NCBI GenBank assembly: GCA_949288725.1
Contig: CASELF010000028.1
Location: 1 to 48,414 of the forward strand
Direction of reading: 5' to 3'
Source of the DNA: an uncultured bacterium
GTDB lineage: Bacteria > Cyanobacteriota > Vampirovibrionia > Gastranaerophilales > Gastranaerophilaceae
Length of the DNA stretch: 48,414 nt
The position numbers and the translations under genes were made by a program. The notes beneath the pieces are model-generated. The model had not been told where the DNA came from. It was given only the letters and a program-made list of their open reading frames with translations, and did no database searches. Shown here one piece after another: positions 1 to 7,590 of the stretch (position 1 is the stretch's first letter; each line of letters starts with the position of its first letter).

Positions 1-141
1 CAAAAACTGGGTAAAATGTTTTTTAATAATATTGAAAAATCCAGAGCGGAGAAAAAAGAAAAATTAGAACATCAACTTTCGCAGAGTGTTAATCATAACG
101 AAACTCACCAGCCTGAAAAATCTATTGATATAAAAGCATAG
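1..141 (+). CDS. C-terminal end of an unidentified protein (partial)
   Basis: Reading frame 1 is open from the first base to a TAG at 139-141 and gives 46 residues ending in SIDIKA. The segment is charged and hydrophilic (Lys/Glu then His/Gln rich), like a flexible C-terminal tail. There is no motif to identify the family. The gene begins outside the window. The dapF promoter follows directly, so this gene and dapF are probably separate transcription units. Confidence 0.55.
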   Translation, partial: QKLGKMFFNNIEKSRAEKKEKLEHQLSQSVNHNETHQPEKSIDIKA

Positions 142-142
142 T

Positions 143-172
143 TTGCAATTTTTGTTTTTATTAAGTTATAAT
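143..172 (+). promoter_or_regulatory. Promoter of dapF
   Basis: TTGCAA (143-148), an 18-nt spacer and TATAAT (167-172) fit a sigma-70 promoter. The predicted start near 179 leaves a short leader carrying the Shine-Dalgarno GAGAGGTGA before the dapF ATG. Confidence 0.6.
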
Positions 173-192
173 TCACTAAAGAGAGGTGAATT

Positions 193-1029
193 ATGGTAGA
201 TATAAAAATTACAAAAATGCAAGGTTGCGGAAATGATTTTGTTATTCTTGATTATGAAGAATATCAAAAAACTGGACTTTCAATGCCGGAACTTGCAATA
301 AAACTATGTGACAGACATTTTGGCATTGGTGCTGACGGTATGATAATCCCTGATTTATCAAAAAACGGGGAAACAGATATTGCTTGGTATTTTTATAATA
401 ATGACGGTTCTGTTGCTCAGATGTGCGGTAATGGAATGCGATGTTTTGCTAAATATGTGTATGATAAAAAACTTGTTGATAAAAAACAATTTAGTGTGAA
501 AACTTTGGCAGGTGTAATTGTTCCTGAAATTTTAGAAGACGGTCAAGTTAAGGTTGATATGGGTATTCCAATTCTTGATTATGAAAAAATTCCGTTCAAA
601 GGCGAAACAACTGTCCAACTTAAAGATAAAACCTTCAAAATAAACCCTGTATCAATGGGAAATCCTCATTGCGTCATATTTACAGATGAAGATGTTATGT
701 TTTTGGCGCAAAATTACGGACCGCTAATGGAAAAACATCCGTATTTCCCTGAAAAAACCAACACTGAGTTTGTTAATATAATTTCTAAATCTGAAATTGA
801 TATGAGGGTTTATGAAAGAGGCTGCGGAATAACTTTGGCTTGCGGAACAGGTGCTTGCGCTTGTGTTGTAGCAGGGGTTTTAAATAACTTAACAGACAAT
901 AAAGAGAAAGTTAATTTGCTAGGTGGTGCTGTAACCGTTGAATGGTGCAGAAATTCAGAAATTTTATCAGGACATATTTTCCTAACAGGACCTGCACAGT
1001 ACAGTTTTGTTGCTAATTACATGTTGTAA
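193..1029 (+). CDS. dapF: Diaminopimelate epimerase
   Basis: DapF interconverts LL- and meso-diaminopimelate, the step that feeds lysine synthesis and peptidoglycan cross-linking. It acts in the cytoplasm without a cofactor. The 278-aa product has the family N-terminus GCGNDF (residues 11-16), the first catalytic Cys in NNDGSVAQMCGNG (C78) and the second in ERGCGITLACGTGAC (C217), so the two-thiol acid/base pair is complete. Length is normal. The start is supported by a Shine-Dalgarno GAGAGGTGA just upstream and by the promoter at 143-172. It stands alone: rpsF downstream appears to have its own promoter, partly overlapping the dapF stop region. Confidence 0.96.
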   Translation: MVDIKITKMQGCGNDFVILDYEEYQKTGLSMPELAIKLCDRHFGIGADGMIIPDLSKNGETDIAWYFYNNDGSVAQMCGNGMRCFAKYVYDKKLVDKKQFSVKTLAGVIVPEILEDGQVKVDMGIPILDYEKIPFKGETTVQLKDKTFKINPVSMGNPHCVIFTDEDVMFLAQNYGPLMEKHPYFPEKTNTEFVNIISKSEIDMRVYERGCGITLACGTGACACVVAGVLNNLTDNKEKVNLLGGAVTVEWCRNSEILSGHIFLTGPAQYSFVANYML

Positions 1030-1053
1030 AAAATAATTTTTTTATGATATTAT
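1024..1053 (+). promoter_or_regulatory. Probable promoter of the rpsF-ssb-rpsR operon
   Basis: TTGTAA (1024-1029), an 18-nt spacer and TATTAT (1048-1053) lie about 40 nt upstream of rpsF. The -35 overlaps the dapF stop codon. AT-richness makes chance matches likely, so this is a moderate call. Confidence 0.45.
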
Positions 1054-1094
1054 AAAGGCATACACTGTAAAATAGTACAAAAGGAGAAATATAA

Positions 1095-1394
1095 ATGAAA
1101 AATTATGAATTAATGGCTATATTCAAACCAAATCTTGATGCAGAAGAAGTGGATAAAGCTATTGAAAAAATTAGTAGTGTAATTACTGAATTCGGTGGAA
1201 ATGTTGTTTCTATCGACAAAACCGGCAGAAAAAAATTGGCTTACGATATCCAAAACTTCAGAGATGGATTTTTCGCAACTATCGTTTTAGCTTTACCTGC
1301 TGATAAAGTTGCAGAATTCAAAAGACAATTAAGATTAACAGACAGCATTTTGAGAACTATGTTTCTTGAAACTTCTGTTAAGGCTTCAGTTTAA
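1095..1394 (+). CDS. rpsF: 30S ribosomal protein S6
   Basis: S6 binds the central domain of 16S rRNA together with S18. The 99-aa product starts MKNYELMAIFKPNLD and has the conserved region around GRKKLAYDIQNFRDGFF, typical of bacterial S6 without the long C-terminal tail seen in some groups. AAAGGAG lies 8-9 nt before the ATG. It is first in the conserved cluster rpsF-ssb-rpsR, 25 nt before ssb, and so is probably cotranscribed and co-regulated with its partner S18. Confidence 0.96.
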   Translation: MKNYELMAIFKPNLDAEEVDKAIEKISSVITEFGGNVVSIDKTGRKKLAYDIQNFRDGFFATIVLALPADKVAEFKRQLRLTDSILRTMFLETSVKASV

Positions 1395-1419
1395 TTTAAA
1401 GTAAGGAAAAGATAATCAA

Positions 1420-1830
1420 ATGACATTAGCAAAAGCAGTTGTTACAGGTATTGTTTATAAAACACCTAAAACAGGATTTACATCAAATAATGTTGCAGTA
1501 TCTTCATTCGTATTGAATATTGGAACTCAAGATGAAATCCTTGTTAGAGTTATTTCAAAAAGAACTTCTTTAGAGTCTGTAGTTTCAGAACTTGCAAAGA
1601 ACCAAAAGGTTCTAGTAGAGGGTCGTTTGCAAAATGGTATTAGCAAAATGGACGACGGTACCGAAAAGAAAGTTTTTGAAATAGAGGCTTCAACTATTGA
1701 AGTTATGGGCGGTAGCAATTCTTCTGCTGAAAATAGTTCAGATGGTGATATCCTTACATTTGGCGATATGGAAGTTCCTTCTGATTCTAATACTGATGTG
1801 TTGATGGATGATGAAGAAGTTCCATTCTAA
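1420..1830 (+). CDS. ssb: Single-stranded DNA-binding protein
   Basis: SSB coats single-stranded DNA during replication, repair and recombination and recruits partners through its C-terminal tip. The 136-aa protein has an OB-fold in roughly residues 1-98, a low-complexity Ser/Asp/Asn linker, and the acidic tip DDEEVPF, matching the classic D-D-x-(I/V)-P-F end. The OB-fold is shorter and more diverged than in E. coli SSB: the usual start MxNxVxLxGRL is replaced by MTLAKAVVTGIVY. Its place between rpsF and rpsR is the normal bacterial arrangement. Confidence 0.93.
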   Translation: MTLAKAVVTGIVYKTPKTGFTSNNVAVSSFVLNIGTQDEILVRVISKRTSLESVVSELAKNQKVLVEGRLQNGISKMDDGTEKKVFEIEASTIEVMGGSNSSAENSSDGDILTFGDMEVPSDSNTDVLMDDEEVPF

Positions 1831-1881
1831 ACTAAGATAAATTAAGTAGAAAATAACAAGGCTAGAAAGGCAAATTAAGAA

Positions 1882-2109
1882 ATGGCAAGACAAGAAGATA
1901 AAAAGAAACGTAAAAACTGCAGTCTTTGTGCTGATAAAGTTGAATCTATCGATTACAAAGATGCTGCTAAGTTAAAAAGATACTTAACAGAAGCAGGAAA
2001 GATTATTCCTAGAAGAATAACAGGTAATTGTGCAGAACACCAAAGAATGATTGCTAGAGCAATCAAAAAAGCTAGAGAAGCTGCAATTATTAGTTATACT
2101 TTTGACTAA
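1882..2109 (+). CDS. rpsR: 30S ribosomal protein S18
   Basis: S18 pairs with S6 on the platform of the small subunit. The 75-aa product has the core [22 protein letters not shown] followed by [19 protein letters not shown]. It keeps the zinc-binding type of N-terminus: C-x2-C near residues 13-16 plus a later Cys and His (NCAEH), the so-called C+ form. It is the last gene of the rpsF operon and is followed by a strong terminator. Confidence 0.96.
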   Translation: MARQEDKKKRKNCSLCADKVESIDYKDAAKLKRYLTEAGKIIPRRITGNCAEHQRMIARAIKKAREAAIISYTFD

Positions 2110-2125
2110 TCAAAGTATTTATAAA

Positions 2126-2163
2126 AAGAACTCTTGCTCTTTAGGGGTAAGGGTTCTTTTTTT
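2126..2163 (+). terminator. Rho-independent terminator of the rpsF-ssb-rpsR operon
   Basis: A 14-bp stem (arms starting AAGAAC and ending GTTCTT, with a few G-U pairs) around a TTTA loop is followed by a T run at 2157-2163. It lies 17 nt after the rpsR stop. Confidence 0.85.
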
Positions 2164-2214
2164 GTTCTATAATTGAGAGAGATATTTTATAATTATATGT
2201 TTAGAGGGTTATTT

Positions 2215-3003
2215 ATGGATGATAAATTGTTACAATTATTAGATAAGTATAAGGCTTTTCCTCAAGTTAAGGCTATTGCTATTGGTGGTTCATCTGCGGC
2301 TAAAACTTTAGATGAGGCTTCTGATATTGATGTTTATGTGTTTGTTTCAAAAGATATTGATATTTCAAGTAGGATGGAAATAGTAGAAAATATTTCGTCA
2401 AAGTATGAAGTAGGTGGAGAGTATTTTGGAGCAGGAGATGAATTTTTAGTTGATGATATTGGAGTTCAGCTGGATGTAATGTATTGGAATTGTAATTGGT
2501 TTGAGGGGATTGTTGATAGTGTATGGAATAAATATTATCCTTCTAACGGTTATACTACTTGCTTTTTATATACATTAAGTGTTTTTGATATTGTTTATGA
2601 TCCTGATAATTGGCTGAATAATTTGCAAAAATCTATTAAAACCCAGTATCCTTCTGAATTAAAAGAAAATATTATAAAGCGTAATATGATGTTAATGTAT
2701 GATAAGCCTTTTGCGTCTTATTATGAGCAGATTAAAAAAGCTATAAAAAGAGATGATTTGAATAGCGTAAACCATAGGATTTCTGCCTTTATGGCAAGCT
2801 ATTTTGATGTGATTTTTGCTTTAAATTCAATGCTTCATCCAGGGGAGAAAAGACTGTTGAAATATTCTATAGATAATTGTAAAATTTTGCCTGTTGATTA
2901 CGAATTGAATATCAATAAACTCTTCAATTCAAAAGGAAATGAAGTTGTTGAGGTATTAGAAGTTATGGTTAAAAACCTAAAATCCCTGATAAAAGATTGC
3001 TAA
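2215..3003 (+). CDS. Nucleotidyltransferase-fold protein (DUF4037-like)
   Basis: A 262-aa cytoplasmic protein with a pol-beta type nucleotidyltransferase core near the N-terminus: GGSSAAKTLDEASDIDVYVFV gives the G-S and D-x-D metal ligands, and a third carboxylate is likely in VQLDVMYW. The remainder is helical. Related DUF4037 and aminoglycoside-type nucleotidyltransferases transfer NMP groups to small molecules or proteins; the substrate here is unknown. The frame extends upstream to a TTG at 2173, but ATG 2215 is preferred because AGAGGG lies 6-7 nt before it and the homologous fold starts there. It is monocistronic between the S18 terminator and a convergent gene. Confidence 0.72.
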   Translation: MDDKLLQLLDKYKAFPQVKAIAIGGSSAAKTLDEASDIDVYVFVSKDIDISSRMEIVENISSKYEVGGEYFGAGDEFLVDDIGVQLDVMYWNCNWFEGIVDSVWNKYYPSNGYTTCFLYTLSVFDIVYDPDNWLNNLQKSIKTQYPSELKENIIKRNMMLMYDKPFASYYEQIKKAIKRDDLNSVNHRISAFMASYFDVIFALNSMLHPGEKRLLKYSIDNCKILPVDYELNINKLFNSKGNEVVEVLEVMVKNLKSLIKDC

Positions 3004-3008
3004 TGGAT

Positions 3009-3365
3009 TTAATTGCTTTGTATATTTAGGTGCTTAATTACTTTTTTCTCGTTGTTGGCAATTATATCAGTAGATTTTCTTTTGTGTTGTAGTGGAATGG
3101 AAATGCTGAGAGATTTGTTTTTAAAGAATGAAGCCAATATTTGGTTTTTAGGCTTGTGTTCCATTGGATAATTTATATAGTTTTGATTAACTTCTTCATT
3201 CCATTGAGTATTTGTTTCAAATTGTTCTGATAATACACTTTCAAAACTGCTGATAGGTGCAACTGAAACTTCAGCACTTATACTTGTTTGGGGTTGCATC
3301 AAAAATGTTATTGTAATTATTGCAGCAATTACAATGTAAAATTTAGAATTTGATTTTATATACAT
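3009..3365 (-). CDS. Small exported protein of unknown function
   Basis: The 118-aa product has a basic start and a hydrophobic segment (FYIVIAAIITITFLM) ending near SISAEV, which looks like a signal peptide or single anchor. The rest is polar with no recognised domain. I chose ATG 3365; an in-frame TTG at 3377 is also possible but would sit only about 1 nt from the AGGAAG that is the nearest Shine-Dalgarno, whereas the ATG is about 13 nt away. Neither fit is good, so the start is uncertain. It converges tail to tail with the nucleotidyltransferase gene. Confidence 0.5.
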   Translation of the reverse strand: MYIKSNSKFYIVIAAIITITFLMQPQTSISAEVSVAPISSFESVLSEQFETNTQWNEEVNQNYINYPMEHKPKNQILASFFKNKSLSISIPLQHKRKSTDIIANNEKKVIKHLNIQSN

Positions 3366-3512
3366 ATAATCACTCAATCTTCCTAACTACTTTTTTATAT
3401 TAACTTATAAATTAAATTGTGTAAAGGGTAAAACCAAATAGCATTAAGGAACGTAAAGGTTATAATGGTAAGATTTTTCTTTCAGGGGGTAAATGTTTCA
3501 ATTTTATGAAAA

Positions 3513-3529
3513 TATTACATTTTGTAATA
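3513..3529. repeat. Perfect inverted repeat TATTACA-N3-TGTAATA
   Basis: Seven-base arms with a 3-nt centre lie in the 268-nt gap between the divergent genes at 3365 and 3634. The shape is that of a dimeric-regulator operator, but the regulator is unknown. The rest of this gap is AT-rich, with a likely promoter (TATATAAA near 3590) for the small gene at 3634. Confidence 0.4.
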
Positions 3530-3633
3530 AGTATATATTTTTTCAATATCTTTTGCGCAATTTTTCAATACGAAAATACTTTATATAAATGTAAGGGAAA
3601 TAGATAAATCAAATATTAAAAGGGGGAATATAT

Positions 3634-3807
3634 ATGAAGAATAGAAAATATGAATTTATCACACTTAATGCCTATATAGATAACTTAGATGACAGAAACG
3701 TAATTTCATTAAACGATAGATCAATCGAAAGAGAAGTTGAAAAATACTTATCAAGATTGAAAAAGATTGAATCAGATGCCAACACTGTTGAATACTTAGT
3801 TGGATAA
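3634..3807 (+). CDS. 57-aa conserved-looking small protein, function unknown
   Basis: ATG AAG AAT AGA opens a 57-codon frame ending TAA at 3805-3807. The product begins MKNRKYEFITLNAYID and is highly charged with a probable amphipathic helix (REVEKYLSRLKKIES). An excellent Shine-Dalgarno AGGGGG lies 7 nt upstream, a long AT-rich leader precedes it, and a terminator follows at 3842. This complete transcription-unit architecture makes it a real gene despite its size. I recognise no family. It precedes a two-component regulator but is separated from it by the terminator and about 280 nt. Confidence 0.65.
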   Translation: MKNRKYEFITLNAYIDNLDDRNVISLNDRSIEREVEKYLSRLKKIESDANTVEYLVG

Positions 3808-3841
3808 TCGAATAAGTTTGAACAGGTGAGAAAATAGAGAA

Positions 3842-3880
3842 AAAGAGGTTTAGTATAAAAACTTAGCCTCTTTTATTTTT
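3842..3880 (+). terminator. Terminator after the 57-aa gene
   Basis: A 13-position stem with one mismatch and one G-U pair (AAAGAGG...CCTCTTT) and an ATAAAA loop is followed by TTATTTTT. It lies about 35 nt after the stop at 3807. Confidence 0.7.
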
Positions 3881-4158
3881 GTAAAATCTATCCCATAAGG
3901 ATGGATGGTTAAACAGAGAAAAATCAGACAAAAAAAGTAGATTAAATGTATTAAGCAAATTTTTGTAAATAAAGAATCGACCATGCGGCGAAAGCATGAT
4001 GTAGAGCATGATTGAGTAAAATTCTAAATCTTTGGATTTAGATAAATCCTTCAATCTTTAAAAATTGATTAATCAATCACTGCATGGATTTAAAAACCCT
4101 TCAAAAATATTAGTATATAGAGTGTAGAGAGCGTACAAACATTTTCGGGGGAATAGAG
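3881..4158 (+). promoter_or_regulatory. Structured leader/upstream region of the response regulator
   Basis: No convincing gene lies here. The stretch holds a small hairpin CATGC-N7-GCATG (3982-3998) with a further GCATG at 4006-4010, two overlapping alternatives CTAAATC-N4-GATTTAG (4024-4041) and GGATTTA-N2-TAAATCC (4034-4049), and a perfect 14-bp palindrome ATTGATT/AATCAAT (4064-4077). GGGGGAA before ATG 4159 is the ribosome binding site. The repeats could be operators or a folded mRNA leader; which one cannot be told by eye. Confidence 0.4.
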
Positions 4159-4875
4159 ATGAGAGATTTTAACAGAAAACTAAAAGTTGTATTGATAGAT
4201 GACAATGCTAATCATTTAAGAGGGATTAAGGAATTGATTACTCTTGAAAGTTGCTATGAAGTTGTCGGAGCTACAACAAGTGCAAATCTCGGAATTAACT
4301 TAGTAAAAAAACATCATCCTGATATTGTTTTGATGGATATAAATATGCCGGAAAAGGATGGTTTACAAACAATTCAGGCAATTAATAAGTTAAATCTCTC
4401 AACAAAGGTTATAGTATTAAGCGGTTATGATGATTCTGAATTGATTTATAGAGCGATGAAGTTAGGCGCAAGAGGATATGTATTAAAAACTATGGCGTCT
4501 GTAAAATTGATAAATGCAATAGAAGAAGTTGCAATGGGTAAGATATATTTACCTGCAATTTTATCAACTCGTTTCTTTGAATACTTCCAGTCATTCTCAA
4601 AGGAAGAAGAAAAGATGATGGGTTCAGAAAACTTGTTAAACAGTTTGACAACAAGAGAAGTTGAAGTTTTGGAATTATTAACCGAAGGTATTAACTACAA
4701 GAGTATTGCAGGAAAGTTGATTATATCAGAAACTACAGTAAAGACACACGTTAATAATATTTTCCAAAAATTACAAGTAAACGATAGGACGAATGCTGTA
4801 TTATATGCATTAACACACGGTTTTAAACAAAAAACTGCGGGAGTCGGCACAAAATCTGCAATGATGTCGGTATAA
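4159..4875 (+). CDS. NarL/FixJ-family response regulator
   Basis: A 238-aa DNA-binding response regulator. The N-terminal receiver domain (about 8-125) has acidic residues D14/D15, phosphoacceptor D60 in VLMDINMPEKDG, S88 and K110. The C-terminal LuxR-type helix-turn-helix (about 165-230) reads LTTREVEVLELLTEG followed by ISETTVKTHVNNIFQKL. It should be phosphorylated by a histidine kinase, most simply the one encoded next at 4953. A long structured upstream region and a strong terminator bracket the gene, so it is its own transcription unit. Targets are unknown. Confidence 0.92.
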   Translation: MRDFNRKLKVVLIDDNANHLRGIKELITLESCYEVVGATTSANLGINLVKKHHPDIVLMDINMPEKDGLQTIQAINKLNLSTKVIVLSGYDDSELIYRAMKLGARGYVLKTMASVKLINAIEEVAMGKIYLPAILSTRFFEYFQSFSKEEEKMMGSENLLNSLTTREVEVLELLTEGINYKSIAGKLIISETTVKTHVNNIFQKLQVNDRTNAVLYALTHGFKQKTAGVGTKSAMMSV

Positions 4876-4894
4876 CGTCTAAAACAGATTTATA

Positions 4895-4933
4895 ATAAAG
4901 GGTTCGTTAAGCACTACCGAACCCTTTATTTTT
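4895..4933 (+). terminator. Terminator between response regulator and kinase genes
   Basis: A perfect 12-bp stem (ATAAAGGGTTCG with its complement), an 11-nt loop and a TTTTT tract. It ends about 20 nt before the kinase ATG, so most transcripts should stop before the kinase. Confidence 0.88.
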
Positions 4934-4952
4934 GGATAATAAAAGAGGTAAA

Positions 4953-5639
4953 ATGAACAAATTAGAAACAACATCTGATATATCTGTTCAGATAAGCAGT
5001 GTATCGCACGAGATTAGAAATCACTTATCCGTATGTGATATGTACACCCAAATAATAAGGAAAAATCTTGAAAAATCAGGAATAGAAAATCAATCTATAG
5101 ATAATGCAATAGATTGTATTCAGCAATCTATTAAAATTATAGAATCCAATCTTTTGGATTTGAAGTCTTTAAATAGAAATAATTTAAAAATTGTAGATTT
5201 TGAAAAGATAGTAACAAATGGTGTAGAACTTTCAAAAGCATACGTGATAGATAAAGAAATTTCGGTTAATTTATTTGTGAAAAATACAGCGCTAATAAAA
5301 GTTGATGAAAGTCGCTTTCTTTCTGTAATAGTGAATATTATAAAAAATGCAATAGAAGCAATTCAACTAAAAGGTGAAATAGAAGTTCTTGCAGAAATAA
5401 AAAATGATAAAGGTATAATAAAAATATCCAATAACGGAAAACCAATACCAAAGGAAAAACAATCGCGACTATTTGAGCAGGGTTATACTACAAAAGATAC
5501 AGGATGCGGTTTAGGTTTATGTATATGTAAAAAATATTTAGAAGAACAAAATTCACAAATATCTTTGCTCAGATCAACCAAAAAGCAAACGACCTTTGAA
5601 ATAACTGTTCCTGTATTTTGTGGTGAAGATAGTATTTAG
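4953..5639 (+). CDS. Soluble sensor histidine kinase without a sensor domain
   Basis: The 228-aa protein is essentially a bare kinase core. It has an H-box SVSHEIRNHLS with phosphoacceptor H19, an N-box VNIIKNAIEAI, a G1-like box ISNNGKPIP, an F-box LFEQGYTTK and a G2 box GCGLGLCICKKYLE. No membrane span or recognisable PAS/GAF domain precedes the dimerisation helix, so the signal must come through a partner protein or cytoplasmic cue. The frame opens upstream at a TTG (4932), but ATG 4953 with AGAGGT just before it is the better start. The likely partner is the regulator at 4159. Confidence 0.88.
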   Translation: MNKLETTSDISVQISSVSHEIRNHLSVCDMYTQIIRKNLEKSGIENQSIDNAIDCIQQSIKIIESNLLDLKSLNRNNLKIVDFEKIVTNGVELSKAYVIDKEISVNLFVKNTALIKVDESRFLSVIVNIIKNAIEAIQLKGEIEVLAEIKNDKGIIKISNNGKPIPKEKQSRLFEQGYTTKDTGCGLGLCICKKYLEEQNSQISLLRSTKKQTTFEITVPVFCGEDSI

Positions 5640-5738
5640 ACCGAAAAATTTATCTAAACCCTTAATATTTCTTATCAAAATCCCGATAGTAAGACCGTTT
5701 AAACTATAATGTTAAAAGGGATGAAAGGGCTAATTCTG

Positions 5739-7565
5739 ATGAGCGGAAATGAAAAGAATTTTCCTGTAGATATTGTATATTTATGGTGTGATGATTCTGA
5801 TAAAGTTTGGGCACAAAAGAAAAATATTGAACTTTCCAAGTTTTCAAACTCCATAGATTGTGATGCAAAGGATGATTGCAGATTTATAAGTAATGATGAA
5901 TTAAAATATTCACTTCGTTCTTTGCAGCAGTATGCACCTTGGATAAATAATATATTTATTGTAACGGATAATCAAATTCCTAAATGGTTAGATACTTCAA
6001 ATCCCAAAATAAAACTAATCAATCATTCTGAAATTTTACTTGCCGAGGCTTTGCCGACTTTTAATGCAAGTGCTATAGAAACTTCACTTCATAAAATTCC
6101 AAATTTGAGCGAGCACTTTTTATTCGCAAATGATGATATGTTTTTTTCAAGTCCAGTAGATAAAAGTTTTTTCTATGATGAAAAAGGCAATCCTATTTTT
6201 AGATTTTCAAAACGCAAGATAATAAATAAAAAATATCGTCATCTTTTTGGTTTTATGGTTTCATCTGCATACAGGCTTGTAAAAGATAATATTGGCGAAA
6301 GTTTTGCACATTTTCCTCATCATAATATAGATGCCTATAAAAAAAGCACAATAGAAGAATGCGTTGAAAAGTTTAAAGATGGTTTTGACAAGACGGTAAT
6401 GCAAAAGTTCAGACAAAAGGATTGTATTCAGCGTTCGATTTTTGAGTATTATTCAATTGCAAAAGGTCAGGGAACACCTAAAGTTGTTGATGATTTTTTT
6501 CAAAGAATTTATTCAAGGATTTCAAAAACTAATTTGGATTCGCTGCAAATCCCGCTTTTAAAAAAGAAGTTTTATTTGTTAGATAAATATAATCCTGTGC
6601 TGTTTTGCGTAAATGATAGTATTAAAACTACAGATTCAGACAGGCTTGCGTTAAGATTTTTCTTAGAGAAAAAATTTCCAAAACCTTCCCAATATGAATT
6701 GCCTGATGAAACGAAGGCTGATATTCTAGTTTGTTATCACAAATCTTTTGATATGATAAAAAATGAAATTTTAAAACCTATTCAAGTTGGCGCATCACTT
6801 ACAGAAAAAGATTTGGAAATTTTGAAAGATAATACCAATGATAATATTTCAAACAAGAACAAATATTATTCAGAATTAACGGCGCTATATTGGCTTTGGA
6901 AAAATTCTGATGCTAGTTATAAGGGGCTTGTGCATTACAGAAGATTTTTTGATTTTTCTAATGGTAAAACCAGATGGATAGATAAAATTCCTCAAAATTA
7001 TGAAGAAGAATTTTGTTTAAAAAAGCCATATTTAGAACATATTTTTTCTAATTATGATATAATTTTACCTATGAAAAGGGTTCTTCCCAAGTTCAAATCG
7101 ATTTATGAACATTATAAGAAAAAACACTTTATTTCTGATTTGGATAAAGTGTTAGAAATTATAAAACAAAAAGATTCAAAAATGTATGATATAGCATTAA
7201 AAGTTATGAAAAATACAAATGAAATTTATTTATACAATATGCTTGTAACTAAAAAAGAAATTTTTGATGAATATGCAAAATGGTTATTTGAAATACTTTT
7301 TGAATTAGAAAAAGATATTCAATCTGATGTAGAAACTCGCAGCGACTATCAAAAGAGAGTTTACGGGTTTTTGTCAGAGAGATTGTTTACTGTATATGTT
7401 GAATATTTAAGACAAAAAGGTATAAAAACAATAGAATTACCGGTTGTATATTGCGAAACTAATAAAAAACGGTTCAGAATATTTACAATCAGAACTATAA
7501 TATATAGAATGCTTGTAAAAATCGGTATAAGAAAACCACATTGGCACGAACAGTATGGAGTGTAA
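5739..7565 (+). CDS. Stealth-type sugar phosphotransferase fused to a DUF4422 glycosyltransferase
   Basis: A 608-aa two-domain enzyme for surface polysaccharide synthesis. The N-terminal half matches Stealth regions: CR1-like VDIVYLWCDDSDKVW, CR2-like NDELKYSLRSLQQYAPW, VTDNQIPKWL, HSEILL..LPTFNASAIE and FLFANDDMFF. Stealth proteins transfer hexose-1-phosphate to a glycan. The C-terminal half (about 335-580) matches DUF4422, a putative glycosyltransferase: ADILVCYHKSF, YYSELTALYWLWKN, GLVHYRRFF. Possible starts are ATG 5709, 5721 and 5739; the last is best, because AAAGGG lies 9 nt upstream and a TATAAT at 5705-5710 overlaps the first ATG. galE and an ABC exporter follow in the same operon. 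Confidence 0.85.
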   Translation: MSGNEKNFPVDIVYLWCDDSDKVWAQKKNIELSKFSNSIDCDAKDDCRFISNDELKYSLRSLQQYAPWINNIFIVTDNQIPKWLDTSNPKIKLINHSEILLAEALPTFNASAIETSLHKIPNLSEHFLFANDDMFFSSPVDKSFFYDEKGNPIFRFSKRKIINKKYRHLFGFMVSSAYRLVKDNIGESFAHFPHHNIDAYKKSTIEECVEKFKDGFDKTVMQKFRQKDCIQRSIFEYYSIAKGQGTPKVVDDFFQRIYSRISKTNLDSLQIPLLKKKFYLLDKYNPVLFCVNDSIKTTDSDRLALRFFLEKKFPKPSQYELPDETKADILVCYHKSFDMIKNEILKPIQVGASLTEKDLEILKDNTNDNISNKNKYYSELTALYWLWKNSDASYKGLVHYRRFFDFSNGKTRWIDKIPQNYEEEFCLKKPYLEHIFSNYDIILPMKRVLPKFKSIYEHYKKKHFISDLDKVLEIIKQKDSKMYDIALKVMKNTNEIYLYNMLVTKKEIFDEYAKWLFEILFELEKDIQSDVETRSDYQKRVYGFLSERLFTVYVEYLRQKGIKTIELPVVYCETNKKRFRIFTIRTIIYRMLVKIGIRKPHWHEQYGV

Positions 7566-7590
7566 TATGCTTAGTCAGAAGGAAAGTAAG

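Noticed and set aside
3863-4054. 63-aa minus-strand ORF ending within the terminator at 3842-3880
   Set aside because: TTG start, no Shine-Dalgarno, overlaps a plus-strand terminator and the hairpin cluster upstream of the response regulator; composition looks non-coding.
7555-7590. Upstream ATG of galE overlapping the Stealth gene
   Set aside because: The conserved NAD-binding N-terminus and the Shine-Dalgarno both point to 7591.
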